Part shown: positions 13,180 through 24,869 of the stretch, in pieces
Layout: each line of letters begins with the position of its first letter
How positions within the stretch are numbered: position 1 is the first letter of the stretch
DNA from: Spirogloea muscicola
Lineage: Eukaryota; Streptophyta; Zygnematophyceae; Spirogloeales; Spirogloeaceae
NCBI GenBank assembly: GCA_009602725.1
Contig: WELB01000052.1
Coordinates: 178,983-242,982 of the forward strand
DNA length: 64,000 nucleotides
Direction: 5' to 3'
Made by a program: the position numbers and the translations under genes
The notes under the pieces: model-generated
Seen by the model: the letters and a program-made list of their open reading frames with translations, nothing else
What the model was told of the DNA's origin: nothing
Database searches by the model: none

Positions 13180-13820
13180 CCCCTTTCTCTGCACTTGCTT
13201 TTGCCTGCACAGTGCATTGGCTTAACTTGGCCTCCTCCATTTCAAACATGCGGCTGCTGATATTAAAAGAATCTCATGCGCACCGCGCGCCTTCTCTCGC
13301 TCCCAATCAGCGAAATCAGCTCGTGCGATGGCTGCGAAAAGGAGGAGCAACTTTTCCAACAGGGGGGCGAGTGCTGTGAAAAGCAAGAAAGAAGAAAGTG
13401 CTCGCCCATTGATGATAGAAGCTGGAAAAGCCAGCCCAAAAAAGAATGAACAAAGTACGAGAAGGGAATGCGTGTGTATTAAGAGAGAGAAGGCGCGCGG
13501 GGCGCATGAAATGAAATGGAGGCCAATTCAAGCCGATAAGAGATGGGGAGGCCATGTGTGGCCAAGTACAAAGGCAAGCACATTGACCAATGTACGTCAC
13601 CTGCTGCTAAGCTGACCCGCTCAGTACCCACGAGTCAGCACATAGAGGTCGCTAACTGATGCTCAAATACCGGACGGCAATCAACAAGCTCTCGAACTAC
13701 CAGCTAAGGCTCGACCAGCTTTCTGATGCAACGCATGAGCCTGAGCTCGCTGCAGACAAGCTGACACTCTACGTCGCAAAACTGACAGATAGGCTGCCGG
13801 CATACCCATCTGGGCTGGAG
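13180..13820. mobile_element. Facing LINE-like 3' tails (type B, then B and A)
   Basis: A plus-strand type B tail (about 13180-13305, ending CATGCGCACCGCGCGCCTTC) faces a minus-strand type B tail at 13485-13550, which is followed directly by a minus-strand type A fragment (13552-13820) that extends into the coding C-terminus. Palindromic repeats lie between the facing tails. Confidence 0.65.
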
Positions 13821-14399
13821 AAGGGGGCCAGGGGAAGCGCTAAGAAAAACAAGCACAAGAAGAAACAAGAAAGGCTTCTCCAACGTAGGCTTTGGCTGTG
13901 GAGGGCCAGCCAGAAGATGAAGCATATTCAAAGGGGCCGAAAGCGCCAAAACCGATGGACAAGGTCCGAAAGGGCCGGAAGAACAGCCCACAATAGAAGA
14001 AACTCTTCCAGTAGAGGGCGATGGCTGTGATCGGCCAGCCTAGAAGAGAACAAATGGACAAAGGAATGAGCGAGGTCCCGAGGCCGGGCTCAGAAAGGAA
14101 CAGCTCTTCCAATGTACGGCAATGCCTGTGAGAGAAGTGGCTCTCCCAATGCCTGTGGGAAGCCAGCCCAAAAGAATGTAGAAGGTCAGAGAGGGCCGGA
14201 AGGCGCAAAAAGCACGAAGTTGCTCTACCACAGGGGATATTGAGCACCCAGTGGCCACTTGAGTCGCTGTGTGCTTCGGCGCTTTCTGGCCGCTTCGAAC
14301 TCTGTCCATTGTATTTCCTGGGGGTGGCCAATCACAGCCATCGCCCTCTAAAGTTGGGAGAGTCTTTCTTCATGACTCCTGCGGTTGGGCGCTCAGTAA

Positions 14400-14880
14400 G
14401 ACACAGAAAATAGCGCTTCCAATTTGACAGCAGGGGTTGTGAGAGGCCAGCCCAAAGAAATGGATGCGCTCAATGACCTCAGAAAGAGTGGCCAGATCCA
14501 AGCGCATCGCCCGCCAGCCGCCAGCGACGTCTTCCCGGACGTCTACTTCTTCGTCTTCGTCTTCCTGCTGGGGAGGCCGGATCTTGCTGCGAAGCCCTTT
14601 GCGCCGGCAAGTAGGTGGGGGGCCTGGCCGCTCCGAGGGCGCACGCGGGAGGCCCCGCCCGCCGCATCTCGCGCCGGCCGCCACACGCCCCATCTCCCGC
14701 TCCTCCGGTCGGAGCCCTCTCCTGGTTGGCGCCGATCGGAACCTCGGACGTTTTGGGACGTTGTCCGTTCTTCCTTTTATTATGTAGCATTGTTTAGTCT
14801 GCACTCGACTCTGCCTGAACAATGTATTGGCTTGAATTGGCCTCCCTTTCAATTCATGCGCCCCGCGCGCCTTCTCTCCT
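14400..14880 (+). mobile_element. GC-rich segment followed by a LINE-like type B tail
   Basis: The last 115 bases (14764-14880) match the type B tail, including TGAACAATGTATTGGCTTGA and ATGCGCCCCGCGCGCCTTCT. The preceding GC-rich stretch (14460-14760) has long open frames on both strands but no recognisable product, and may be a captured or flanking sequence. Confidence 0.5.
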
Positions 14881-15379
14881 GGGCTGGCTTCAACTCACAG
14901 CACCTCAGCTCACTTCTGCTCCCCGCCCGCTGCCACCCACCTCATTCCCGCTGCCGACTGTCGACCAACACGTGTCCATCCCTGCTACGGCGCTGGCCAT
15001 GCCCACCACCTCCCTGTTTGGGTATGACCTAGCTCTTCGTGTGTCAGGCAATGGCTGTAGGAGGCCAGCCCAAAGAGAGCCTCTTCCATTGAGGGCGAAG
15101 GCGGTGACTGGCCATCCCGAAGGATTGTACAAGGTCTAGAAGGTCCTCGTCGGGGCGAACTTGCGTTCGCAAGCCTCAATTGCGGCTTTTGTGGAGTTTG
15201 CTGCGATCCCAAAGATCCTGTGGCCTTTCTTCTTGGGCCGCCAATCCACGACATTGCCACTTCGTCTTCTCACAGGCGCCTTCCAGCCAGTTGAGTGTTC
15301 CTGCTCTAGCAAGTTACCCGCTTTCCACTGCCAGTATTTCTCGGCTTGAGCTTTACCATTGTTATACAGATGCATTTGG

Positions 15380-16278
15380 TACTTTCAGCTTTGAGACCTT
15401 CACCCAGTTGGCCCCTACACGCCCGACTCCCTTAGCTGGCAACCACGCAGGGTATCCCAATCTTGACCACAGCCGGGGTGCTCACGGCCAATGGAATGCA
15501 ATCAGCAAGGAACACAGTTCTCCAGTCTGCTCTCATGCCTAGGTTGTGCCTAGGTCGCTGCTCGGCTAGGTTGGTGCAGGAGCGAACTGTGCTGATGCGG
15601 CCTGCGTTAGCTGTGGCAAATTATTATCAGTAGCTCACCATTCATAATTGATGATTATCGTGCAAGGTGCAGAACCCCCCCTGGCACATGGCAGGGAAGA
15701 GCAGTCACCAGTGAGGCCATCTTTTGCTCTGCATTGCCTACACAGTGGACAGCAGCATCCAAAGGTGCATGCTAAAGAAAGAGTCATAGAGCTGGAGACT
15801 GGGCTCGTCTGGCATGTCGTAACCATGAAAGGCAGCCGCGCAGTTGGGAGCTCCCTTTCATGGCCACGGCCGCCACTATAGCATGAAATGATGTTTAGCA
15901 GGTCTGTCTGCTGAAGCCTGCACCTTTAAGGCCTTGTCGTACAAACGACTCCTTTGGGAGCAAGACCTGCAAACTGGCTCCTGCCCAATGGCGCAGGAAC
16001 GAGCCAGCGCACAGGTCCAATCCCCAAGCGCCTCACTTTATGGGTGGCCATGGGAACCCTGTTTACCAGGTCGTCTGCTCATGCAGCCGCACCCACACAG
16101 TGCAGATGCAGATCTAGGGGAGCAAAGGTTGGGTGGTGCTCTGCACTATCGAAACATCCTTTGAGGGGGAGGATGCTGGTAGCCATCGTCGACTGGCTGA
16201 CGAGGAGGGTAGTTTGGAGCTTCTTGGGGGTCTTGGGGGGGCGGGAAAGGGGGAGGGGAAGAGGGGAGGGTATTGTTC
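15380..16278. other. Gene-free stretch
   Basis: No gene, repeat or RNA was recognised. The segment lies 3' of the protease gene on the minus strand and should contain that gene's 3' untranslated region. A G-rich run occupies 16225-16270. Confidence 0.5.
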
Positions 16279-19200
16279 CTAGCATTTCCACAACCTGCAG
16301 GCTCTGAAGCAGAGGTTGAATGCAAACGAACCATAGCCCAGGCCCCAGCAGCACGATTGACATTCCATGAGGTAGTCGCTGCACGAGTACGTGATGGGCG
16401 GGAACGGCGGGAAGCGGCACCCAATCCAGTTGCAGTAGTCTGGGGTCCAGGGCGCAGGGAGGCCAAAGCAGGTGCCAGCACAACCCTCCTGGCAGGGGTT
16501 GCAGCTGCCCTCGGCGCTCAGCGGGAAAGTTGGCGATGCAAAGTTGCAAATGGCGTCGCACAGGGAGTCGTAGACCTGGCCGTCCCACCCGCACACTGGC
16601 TCGTCGGGCGTGCATCCGCAGTAGCGGCCAATGGGCCACTGACATGGCACCTGCAAACGCAGAAAGAATGAGTCCAACTCAGCACGCTGATGCAATCTGC
16701 TTGGATGGCCATCTCGAGCAGCAGTTTTCCCGTCTCATTAACTGCAAATGGTCAAGTGGGTGGTGGACGGACCTGGATGAGCTGGCCAACATTGGACGAG
16801 AGGTCATTGCAGTCACCAATCTGATCCGAATTTTGGCGGCAGATGGTCGCCGGTGTTGCGATTGAGCCGCACTGCTTCTGGTAGCCATCTGCAATGGACG
16901 CAAGCGTGTCACCTGCTTTGATGGCGTAGGGTGACTCGGGTATGTATTTGGTGTCATTGAGGGGTGGTGCTATGCACACTGGCATGCCAATCTGTAGCCT
17001 CAGCCAATCACACTGGATGCCCAGGTTGAGGCCAAGGAACTGAGCATCAGTAAGGCCTGCTGCCGCGGCGATGCTGGAGCAGGTGTCGCCAAGGCGCAGC
17101 CGGTAGATGCTGGAGCAGTTGGCGGCCGCAGGTGGCACGTACGGCGCAACACACACGGAGACGGACAGCGACAGCTGGCCCCGGGTGCACGAAAGGCCCG
17201 GATTGAGATTGGCGAGATCGTTGAAGGTGACGTTGTAAGTCTGGGAGAGGCAGGCACAGGTGCGGCAGTACTTCGTGACGGGCACTGACTGGCCGCACCG
17301 AAGCTGCGCTGGCTCCACCTGCTGATTGATCACCACGCAAAGCTGCTGGCCGAGCCACAGTTGGCTGCAGTCCAGCGTGGGATTGATTGCCTGCAGGTGG
17401 CCCACAGGGTTGCCTGCAGTGGGGAAGCTACGCTGCCCAATGCGCAGGCACGTGTCACCGCTCTGCACGATGTAGTTCTTCACGCACCCACTGCTGATGC
17501 TGTCGCCTGAGATGGCCAGCACAGATCCTAGAGAACAGGAGGAGAGGCAATGAGAGGCGTAAGAAGGCATCACTTGAACAACCAAGGAGGGGGGGAACAA
17601 GGATAGGAAGAGGGAGGTAGGATAGTAGGGAAGGGGGGGGGACTTTCCAGCGAGGGGGCGGACCAAGCCAAAGCTGGCAGCCCCACTAGCCACGCGGCTG
17701 ACAAGGCAGGCAAGGGCCTAACAGAGATCCTTTTTACCAAGCCCACATGATCATGAACTATGTCGCCACCCTTGCAGATGACCTCAGGTAGCATGGGTGC
17801 AGTGTGACCGGCTCTGAGGGGGGCCTCACCAACAACAAGGTTCGTGTTGGCAATGCCCTGCAGCCACGGGTTGAGAGCCACGAGCTGCGGCACAGAGATG
17901 CCGAAGGCAGATGCGACACCGGAGCTCGTGTCGCCCACGGATGCGGTGTAGGTGAGCACGCCCGAGCCGCCATTGCCTTGCACGCATGTAGGCGCGCCCA
18001 GCGCAGTGGCGCCGAGCACGTATCCATCAAAGCAGCTGCACGTGTATGACCCATCAGTGGCGCTGCTGGTGCTGCACTGGCCAGCGCCGCAGGGGCTCGG
18101 GTTCACAGAGCACGGATTGGCAGCCACGCATTTTGCGCCCGAGCTGGTCGCGTTGTTGAGAACGTAGCCCTGCGGGCACGCGCAGGTGTAGGCGCCAGCG
18201 CCAGTGGACGTGCACGCGCCAGCGCCGCACGGGTTGGGCAGGTTGGCGCACGGGTTGTCGGCTGACGTGATCACTGGGTACACGGGCGACTGCGCCAGGA
18301 GCGCGCACATGCCGCGGCCGTCGTTGCCGAAGCTGAGGCGCATGTACCCACCCTCACCCCACAACGTGCTCCACGAGTTCTTCAAGATCCAGTACCAACC
18401 CGCAGCGGAGTCATAGCCGTACCCGACCGCTAACATCGCATGATTGACATTGGTCGGGCAGTCGCCAACAAGAATGCCGGTCTTGTATTGCTGGAATGCC
18501 AAGCTGCTGGCATCAACGAACACGATCACCGGCTGCAGCAGTACAGAGACAGTCGAGAGGGCAATCAGTCTTTACGGGACGAGAAGCCTTGCAGCACGCT
18601 TGTTGCCGGAGGGATCGACCAACTAGAAACGGCAACTAGAAACGGCAGGCGCAATGGCAGTCAAGGGCCACCTTGCTGGCCATGCTGGCCAGCTTTTTGG
18701 CGGGCAAAGCAAGAAAGCTTCTTCTGGTTGGCGCTAGCGCCGCGGTGTCCAATGTGCCTCCCTGAGCACTGTCTAACTATCTCCAGGCTCCTAACAGAGG
18801 TGCAGGGCATCGGAAGAGGCAGCCAAGACGGCCCAGGAGACGCATGAGGGCGAGGGAGCGAAGGAACAGGCACCTGGTTGGCAATGGCCTGCTTGAGGGC
18901 CTTGCTGTCAAGCGCCGACACCAGCTCCCAGGATGTGATGGAGGCAGCGACGGGCTTAGCATGGCCCAGGTTGCACAGAGCATTGCCATGGTCGGCCGTG
19001 TACGGGTACGTGTTGGTGGTGGCCAGGCCGCCGCTGGCGACAACATAGTCGAGCTCCGACTGCGGCCAGCCGCCGGCGCAGCACGAGGCACCGGGGGTGC
19101 CACACCGGCAGATCTGCTCGGCCGAGAGGTCGACGGCGTCGGCCTGGCTAGTGATGGCCGCCAGCGCGGCGATGGCGTCCGCGACCACGAACGCGGAGCA

Positions 19201-19485
19201 GGACGCGCACTCGCCCTGGTTCTTCACTGGCGTCATCACCATGGGGCTCGTCACGAGGCGCCAGTCCACGGCGGAGGGCGGGACGGTGGACGCGTAGCGG
19301 TAGTAGTAGCCGCTGATGGCCGCCGCCTGCAGCGCGGAGCTGGACAGGTCCGGCGGCGCCAGGCCGAGGCGGTACACGGGCGTGGCGCCGCCGTCGTCCG
19401 CGAGCCGGCGCTCGGCCCTGGAGGCGTTGGCGGCGGCGGCGGCGGCGGCGGCAGGGCCCGTGCGGCGGCTGCAGGCAGGCGCGCA
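16279..19485 (-). CDS. Papain-type cysteine protease fused to EGF-like, LysM and Kazal-like modules
   Basis: Predicted secreted or wall-associated C1A peptidase of at least 800 residues. Four exons join in phase: 18874-~19485, 17830-18532, 16773-17527, 16279-16650. Exon 1 has AVDWR, the oxyanion glutamine and active cysteine in [11 protein letters not shown] (papain usually has CGSCWAF), and the CCAGGW disulphide block. Exon 2 has the catalytic histidine in [10 protein letters not shown] and asparagine in [19 protein letters not shown], two EGF-like modules ([30 protein letters not shown]), and the first LysM. Exon 3 carries four more LysM-like repeats, such as [15 protein letters not shown] and [17 protein letters not shown]. 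Exon 4 is cysteine-rich and opens with a Kazal-like block, [18 protein letters not shown]. LysM binds chitin or peptidoglycan-type glycans and Kazal modules often inhibit serine proteases; their roles here are inferred. The signal peptide and start codon were not found: exon 1 runs back to a splice-acceptor-like CAG near 19485, so a 5' exon is missing. Confidence 0.9.
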
Positions 19486-21165
19486 CTGCCGTTACCAGCT
19501 GGGGCCACAAAGTTGAGCCGCCAAGCGCGACGTCCGTTGGCGCCTTAGCTAACCCGTTGTCTATGTAAACGCGGGCTCGCTTTCTCTCGCCTTTGTACTC
19601 GGCTATTCAGACCCTCCATCACTCCATACACACTCCATTCTCCGGATGTACTGCCCTTGGACTTTACATTGTTGGTGCTCCGGCGGCCCCCCCGGTTAGT
19701 CTGGCATAAGTGTACATGTCTACTCGTGGGTTTTAATGAACAGCAGCTTCCAAATTGACTGGTGGCCGTGAGAGATTAGCCCAAAAGAATGGACAAGAGA
19801 GTCCCCCTGCAGTTGTGTTTCCCGCTTTGTTACCTTAGCCCCTCTTCAGATCCTCTCTTTGTCTTCAGATCCTTTATTTGTTCGGCTCACAAACAGTGTA
19901 CTGGCTTGCTTTGGCCTTCCTCTCTGGACATGCGCACCGAACTTCTTTCTTCACATTCCAACGACCAGGCCAGCTAGCCCACAAAAGACGGAATATATCC
20001 AGAAGAGCCGGAAAGCGGATTCACTGCAGAAGATTAGGCACGGGAGAACAAACGATAGCCGCTCAGCAAGCCATAAGCAGCTGCAGTCCCAATCGCGGCC
20101 TTAGTCACTTCCTTGGCAAGGTCGAAGGCAGTCACCACCCTGTGGCCCTTGCCCTTGTTTTCAATGTAAATAAAGGCTACATACACGTCATGTTGTCGAC
20201 CCTGGATTGGCATAGATGCCTCAGAGCACTCATTGGCCAAGACGCTTGATTGCATCACAGACATTTAAGCACTCAAAGCATTCATTGTTGCACATCGTAC
20301 ATTGTTGCTACCGTGGAGAGCTAGAATTTGCCTGGTAAGCAGGTGTATCCACAAGGAGCAGCAGGGGCTACTTTATGTACAATCCATACTGAAGAAGAGC
20401 AGGACATTTTTGTCGGAGAACAAATGTGCTTCATACACAGACAGTCCAAATTGCTGATTCGTATGCGACTCACCTGTCTCAACTGTGTTTTGAACCTTTC
20501 TATATGAAAGGGCAGCTTGAGGTGTTAGCTGCTAGAGCCAGAAGAGTTCGTATGAGGACACGTCGGAACGCCTTGCTGCCTGTTGCAGCCACTCACTGCA
20601 CAAAATTGCCGTCAACAACACAGTGGAACTAATTTTGTGGTTTTTATTAGGTCGCACTGGCTGACGGCTTGTAAGATAAGCGCCAGCTCGCATTTACCAT
20701 CAATCTATGGGTCACACGGGGAGAGTAACGATGTATGCATATTTGGAATGTCGATGCGGCAGGGAAGATGGCTTGACAGATACCTACTGACTGGGCACCT
20801 CANAGACGCCCCGCGGCGGTTGACGGCACGCGGGGCGCTTTACTCTCTGGCCCCCTTCTCGTACTCTGTTCATTCTTTTTCGGGCTGGTTGTTCCAGCCC
20901 CTATTCTCAATGGGCGAGCACTTTCTTTACTCCCCCCGTGGTTGCCCAACGCCCCGTGGCCCGCTTGCCCGCTTGCTTCCCGTACGCCATCCTCCTCCTA
21001 CCTTGCCGGGACGCCGCTAATCTCTCCCCTCGCCCGTTCCGCGATACTTCTTCCCAGCACCTGCGGCCCGGTGCGCATCATTAGCTGTCCCGCCGGGCTG
21101 CCAGCCCGACGACGAGGACGACGACGACGAAGCTCCCACGTAGCACAGCACAATGCACGGGGCAC
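19486..21165. other. Repeat-bearing gene-free stretch with a single-N join
   Basis: It holds a type A tail scrap (19590-19650, TTTGTACTCGGCTATTCAG), palindromic repeats near 19765 and 20882-20900, and a single N at 20803. A minus-strand segment at 20034-20180 reads KGHRVVTAFDLAKEVTKAAI and weakly resembles one at 15147-15240 (KGHRIFGIAANSTKAAIEAC), but I recognise no family. Confidence 0.5.
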
Positions 21166-21168
21166 AGC

Positions 21169-22600
21169 AAGAGTGAAGGCGCGCGGTGCGCTTGAATTGA
21201 AGGGAGGCAGATTCAAGCCACTACATTGTTCAGGCAAATATTAGTTCAAGAAAATGGGGCTACATAGAACGAAGCACTATGCTAGGGTGGCTAAGCTACA
21301 GTGTGACATTAGTACCCACGGGTGAGCACGTACGAATTCCAAGCTAATTTGGCGAGCCGGAGCGCCGGTGGCCTGACTTAGAGCGCGCCCAGCACGCTGA
21401 TGAATTGCCAGAGCTGCGAGCGCTGCAAATTAAGCGAGAGCCGCATGCTCTGAGATGCAACTAATGCCTGCGGAATGCTAGTGTGCCCCAAGCTGCCCCA
21501 CCGACTGCGACGTCGCGACGCCACTTGGGCCAGATGCTGGATGAGGGAGGACCATTTCGTACCATAGCCATCATAATATTCATAGCGCACTTACAAAGTG
21601 GTCTCTCGGGGGGTGCTCCTTGTAATGCCCCTCATTTATTAGCTCTGGCGCTGGACGTTGCCCCCAGGCACAAATGATGTGGGTGCTCCAGCTTTGTATG
21701 CGTCAAAGTACAACGTCCAGGAGCAGGCAAGGCCCACCGCTCCTGGGGGGTGGCGACCACGTCCAGACGCCAAATGTATGGCTTGTCGCGCATGTCGGAG
21801 ACTGGCATAATGCCGGACACCTCTATTGCCGGATGATACCCTGCCTCGCGCACAATTCCAGACATAGCATCTCTGAGTAGGTCGTAGGAGGCAATGAGCT
21901 CAAATCCCTCAACTCACGTCAGCACGTGCGCAGCTAGAGCGATCTTATCACCAGCACTGTGGCCACTCTCGCACTGGCGGATGCCAGCCAAGCAAAGTGG
22001 GGGGAGGCCGAGGCGAGGATGCAGCGCTGTGCGGAACAGGTAGTCCGAGAGCCGAATATATGGCTTGTTGCGCATGTCGGAGACTGGCATAATGCCGGAC
22101 ACCTCCACTGCCGGATGACACCCTGCTTCGCGCACAATTCCAGACATAGCATCTCTGAGTAGGTCGTAGGAGGCAATGAGCTCAAATCTCTCAACTCACG
22201 TCAGCACGTGCACAGCTAGAGCGATCTCATCACCAGCACTGTGGCCACTCTCGCAGTGGCGGATGCCAGCCAAGCAAAGTGGGGGGAGGCCGAGGTGAGG
22301 TTGCAGCGCTGTGCGGAACAGGTAGTCCGAGAGCCGAAGGGACTCGATATCGGAATTTCGTTCAACCACTTGGAAGGTCCCCGGGAGCTGCTCGACAGGA
22401 TCCGGGTAAGACCACGTCCATCGTCCTTGAGCAGCCCCTTCAGCTCAGAGACGGCCTGCTCGTCCGCCGCGTGTGTGTAGTGGGCCTGTGCTTTACTATC
22501 GTAACAGCGTGCCCATGCCACAATGTCTGCATGACCTTCCCCAAGTAAAGGGAAGGAGCGTAAGAGGTTACGGTGTGTGGCGATTAACGTTAGCTGGAGG
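21169..22600 (-). mobile_element. LINE-like element, C-terminal reverse-transcriptase region plus type B tail
   Basis: Read on the minus strand, the order is a helical segment followed by a zinc-knuckle-like region (RLGLPPLCLAGIRQCESGH), then YDLLRDAMSGIVREAGYHP and RLDVVATP, then the conserved end (MRLSLNLQRSQ), then a type B tail ending near 21169. This is the architecture downstream of the catalytic reverse-transcriptase domain in many non-LTR elements. The catalytic domain itself is absent, so the copy is 5'-truncated, and it is degraded. It contains an internal tandem duplication, listed separately. Confidence 0.7.
21776..22338 (-). repeat. Tandem duplication, period 282 bases
   Basis: The word CATGTCGGAGACTGGCATAA begins at 21791 and again at 22073, and the surrounding 282-base units match almost base for base, ending at GTAGTCCGAGAGCCGAA in each. 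The duplication repeats the zinc-knuckle-like block and the following helix of the LINE-like protein region. Confidence 0.85.
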
Positions 22601-22890
22601 CAAGCCATCGTTGCATGTTATAGGATGAGGCTATCATTGAGTCTGCAGCGCTCCCAAGCACTCACGATTCACCAGTGTGCTGGTCGTGCATTAGCCCAGG
22701 CTAATGGCTTCCGTGGAGGTGGTTCGGCTCCTCAGTATAGCTTGTCAGATATGCATGTGCTTACTCGGGGATATTAGCGTCCCCCTTAGCCAGCTCATTA
22801 CCCAGTTAACAGGACATTTGTAAGGCTAGAATTGGCCTCCCTTTCAATTTCATGCGCACCGCGCGCCTTCTCTCTAGCTGGAGGGGCAGG
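22600..22890 (+). mobile_element. LINE-like fragment with type B tail
   Basis: It reads YRMRLSLSLQRSQ and ends MHVLTRGY-stop at about 22777, followed by the type B tail ending GCACCGCGCGCCTTCTCTC. A near-identical copy lies at 55385-55625. It faces a minus-strand copy beginning at 22944. Confidence 0.75.
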
Positions 22891-22943
22891 TTCCCCGTTG
22901 ACACTCCCGCCCGGGCGGGTGCTAGAACAGCCTGACCCCTCAT

Positions 22944-23265
22944 GAGAGAAGGCGCGCGGGGCGCATGAATTGAAAGGGAGGCCAATTTAAGCCAATACAT
23001 TGTTCAGGCAGAGTCGAGTGCAGACTAAACAAGGCTACATAATACGGAGACCTAATCTAAGGATCATGGTGAAGCGACTCGAGATGGTCGAGGGCACTTG
23101 GGCACAGCGTCCCAGGTGAGCCGCTCGGGACGGGCGAGCCAGTAGGCGGCACCCAAGGCCGCCTTTGCTAATGGGAAGCGTCAGCTGGAGGAGGGCAGCC
23201 AACGTAGAGGAGAGGTTGGGGTGGTCCACCAGGCCGTGAAGCGCCTGTTGGAGGTGGGGAGTCCA
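22944..23265 (-). mobile_element. LINE-like fragment: type B tail plus an earlier part of the coding region
   Basis: The type B tail (22944-23045) is joined to a minus-strand coding stretch reading LTLPISKGGLGCRLLARPSR. The LP..GGLG motif is common just after the catalytic domain in non-LTR reverse transcriptases. This fragment therefore keeps a more upstream part of the protein than most copies but lacks the usual end, which implies an internal deletion. Confidence 0.65.
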
Positions 23266-23277
23266 CAGTGGTGTACA

Positions 23278-23915
23278 TAGAGAAGGCGCGCGGAGCGCAT
23301 GAAACTAAAGGGAGGCCAATTCAAGACAATACATTGTTCAGGCAGATTCTAGTGCAGGAAAAAGAAGGCTATATAAAACGGAGCCCTATGCTAAGGTGCC
23401 TAAGGTGACAGGGTGACATTAGTATCACGGGTGAGCACATGCAAATCCGACAAGCTAAAATATAGCGTCCAGAGCAGATGCGGGGGGTACAGTCCGCAAC
23501 AGGGAAGTGAGACGTTGGGCCACACACAGGGTCTGGATGGCCATCGCCAGCTGCGAGTCGCTCCAAGGTGCTGTAGGCGCGGGTGACGAGGTAGGAGCGC
23601 AAAGACCGTTCAAGCAGCTACGCCGAGGCTGTTGCCCGCCATGAGGGTGAGGATGGGCCGTGAGGCTCGCTGAAGGTGGGGCCTGTGCCCAATGTGGAAT
23701 GTGCCACAAGATAGGCAGGCCAAGTTTCGAAGGACTGCATCTAGGTTGAGGAGCCTCGCCCAATGCCACTGTGCTGGTGAGAGGGAAGAGAGAGGGGGAA
23801 GGGAGAGCTGGGGCCGTGGTGTCGACGCCTGGATGAGGCCTCAGCTTGGGCATGGGCCTGCTGCGAAGCTCAACTAGCTCACCAAGAGCCATCGCTAGCT
23901 TTCTAAGGGCCATCG
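23278..23915 (-). mobile_element. LINE-like fragment with type B tail
   Basis: The tail (23278-23440) begins GAAGGCGCGCGGAGCGCATG, and the adjoining minus-strand coding end reads LSDLHVLTR. Upstream coding sequence extends to about 23915 and includes a GNSLG-like word, without clear catalytic motifs. Confidence 0.6.
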
Positions 23916-24224
23916 CCCTCTACGGGGAGAGTCCCTCTCTTTTTCTAAGAGTAGCCTAGCCAAATGGGAATGCCTTGAGATATGCGGAGTGTTGTGGGAG
24001 GTCAGAGGTCCAGTCTCTCCTCGCAGCGGGGTTGTTCTTCCTCCTCTCATCTCTTCCTCCCCTTGCTACGCACATGCTGCGTTGTCCCACTATCCCTGAA
24101 GTGGTGGGCGTTCATAATCTGCAATTGGATGCCTTGGCGGACTTGATGTTGGCTATTACGGAAGTGAATAACAATATGCCCATCACCACGACGCTCAGGG
24201 ACGCCATCACCGTCGCACCCTAGA

Positions 24225-24760
24225 CATTGTGGGTGTACAACCTGCCGGAGGTCCACGAGCCTTGGTCGATGTGGTTGTGACGGAGGCGAACAAATGTCCA
24301 GCATCGACCCACATTGCTGGCCACGCAGTGGGATGTGCAGAGCAGAGAAACTTGCAGCAATACTCTGACTAGCCCCGTAGCGATCACCTCCTACCAGCTG
24401 CAATTGACACCTTTGGCTGCATGGGTCCTCGTTTTCATACCCTACTTAAAGAACATCGCAAGTCTCGGATACTCACAACGTGAGGAGCTGCTTTCAGCCA
24501 AGATGGGCATGCCGGCAGCCTATTTGTCGTTTTTGCGATGTCGTGTGTCAGCCTGTTTGCCACGAGCTCAGGTTCACACTTTGCAGCAGAAAGCTGGTCG
24601 AGCCTTAGCTGGTGGCACAAGGGCTTCTCAAGTGCCGCTCGGGATTCGGGTATCAGTTAACGACCTCTAAGTTCTGACTCGTGGTTACTGAGCGGGTCAG
24701 CTTAGCAGCAGGTGATGTACATCTGTCAAGGTGCCTGCTTTTGTACGTAACCACTTGACT
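24225..24760 (+). mobile_element. LINE-like fragment with type A tail
   Basis: The first part matches 9940-10100. The rest reads KMGMPAAYLSFLRCRVSAC and ends VLTRGY-stop near 24690, followed by the type A tail (GCGGGTCAGCTTAGCAGCAG). Similar coding ends occur at 25936-26131 on the minus strand and 31707-31900. Confidence 0.7.
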
Positions 24761-24869
24761 CCCTGTGTGCTTTAGCGCTTTCCCTGGCCGCTTCGAACTT
24801 TGTTCGTTCGTTTTCCTGCTGACAGCCACCGCCGTCTCCTGGAAGCGTCCTTCTTTCCTTGCTCCTTCG

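Larger units (their letters stand above)
9450..15130. repeat. Cluster of short palindromic interspersed repeats
   Basis: At least twenty copies of a unit about 50-90 bases long occur in both orientations. The core is a hairpin, either GGGCTGG-N5-CCAGCCC (examples near 9504, 9628, 12300 and 13410) or the looser GGGCTGGCCTCTCACAGCC (near 11290, 11490, 11935, 13900, 14325, 14440, 15055). Cores are flanked by recurring words such as GGGCGAGCACTTTCTT, ATCGCCCTCTA and GGACAAGGTCCGAAAGGG. No coding region is recognisable. They could be MITE-like or SINE-like elements or part of the LINE group; I cannot decide. Confidence 0.75.

Noticed and set aside
9450-15130. CRISPR-like array
   Set aside because: The palindromic units are irregularly spaced, occur in both orientations, vary in length and sit in a eukaryotic genome.
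15136-15375. Minus-strand segment with KGHRIFGIAANSTKAAIEAC as a gene
   Set aside because: It weakly resembles 20034-20180, which suggests an old repeat, but it has no flanking exons or known family.
18844-19548. Long plus-strand open frame in GC-rich sequence
   Set aside because: It is the complement of protease exon 1; its product is low-complexity and the minus strand carries the conserved C1A motifs.
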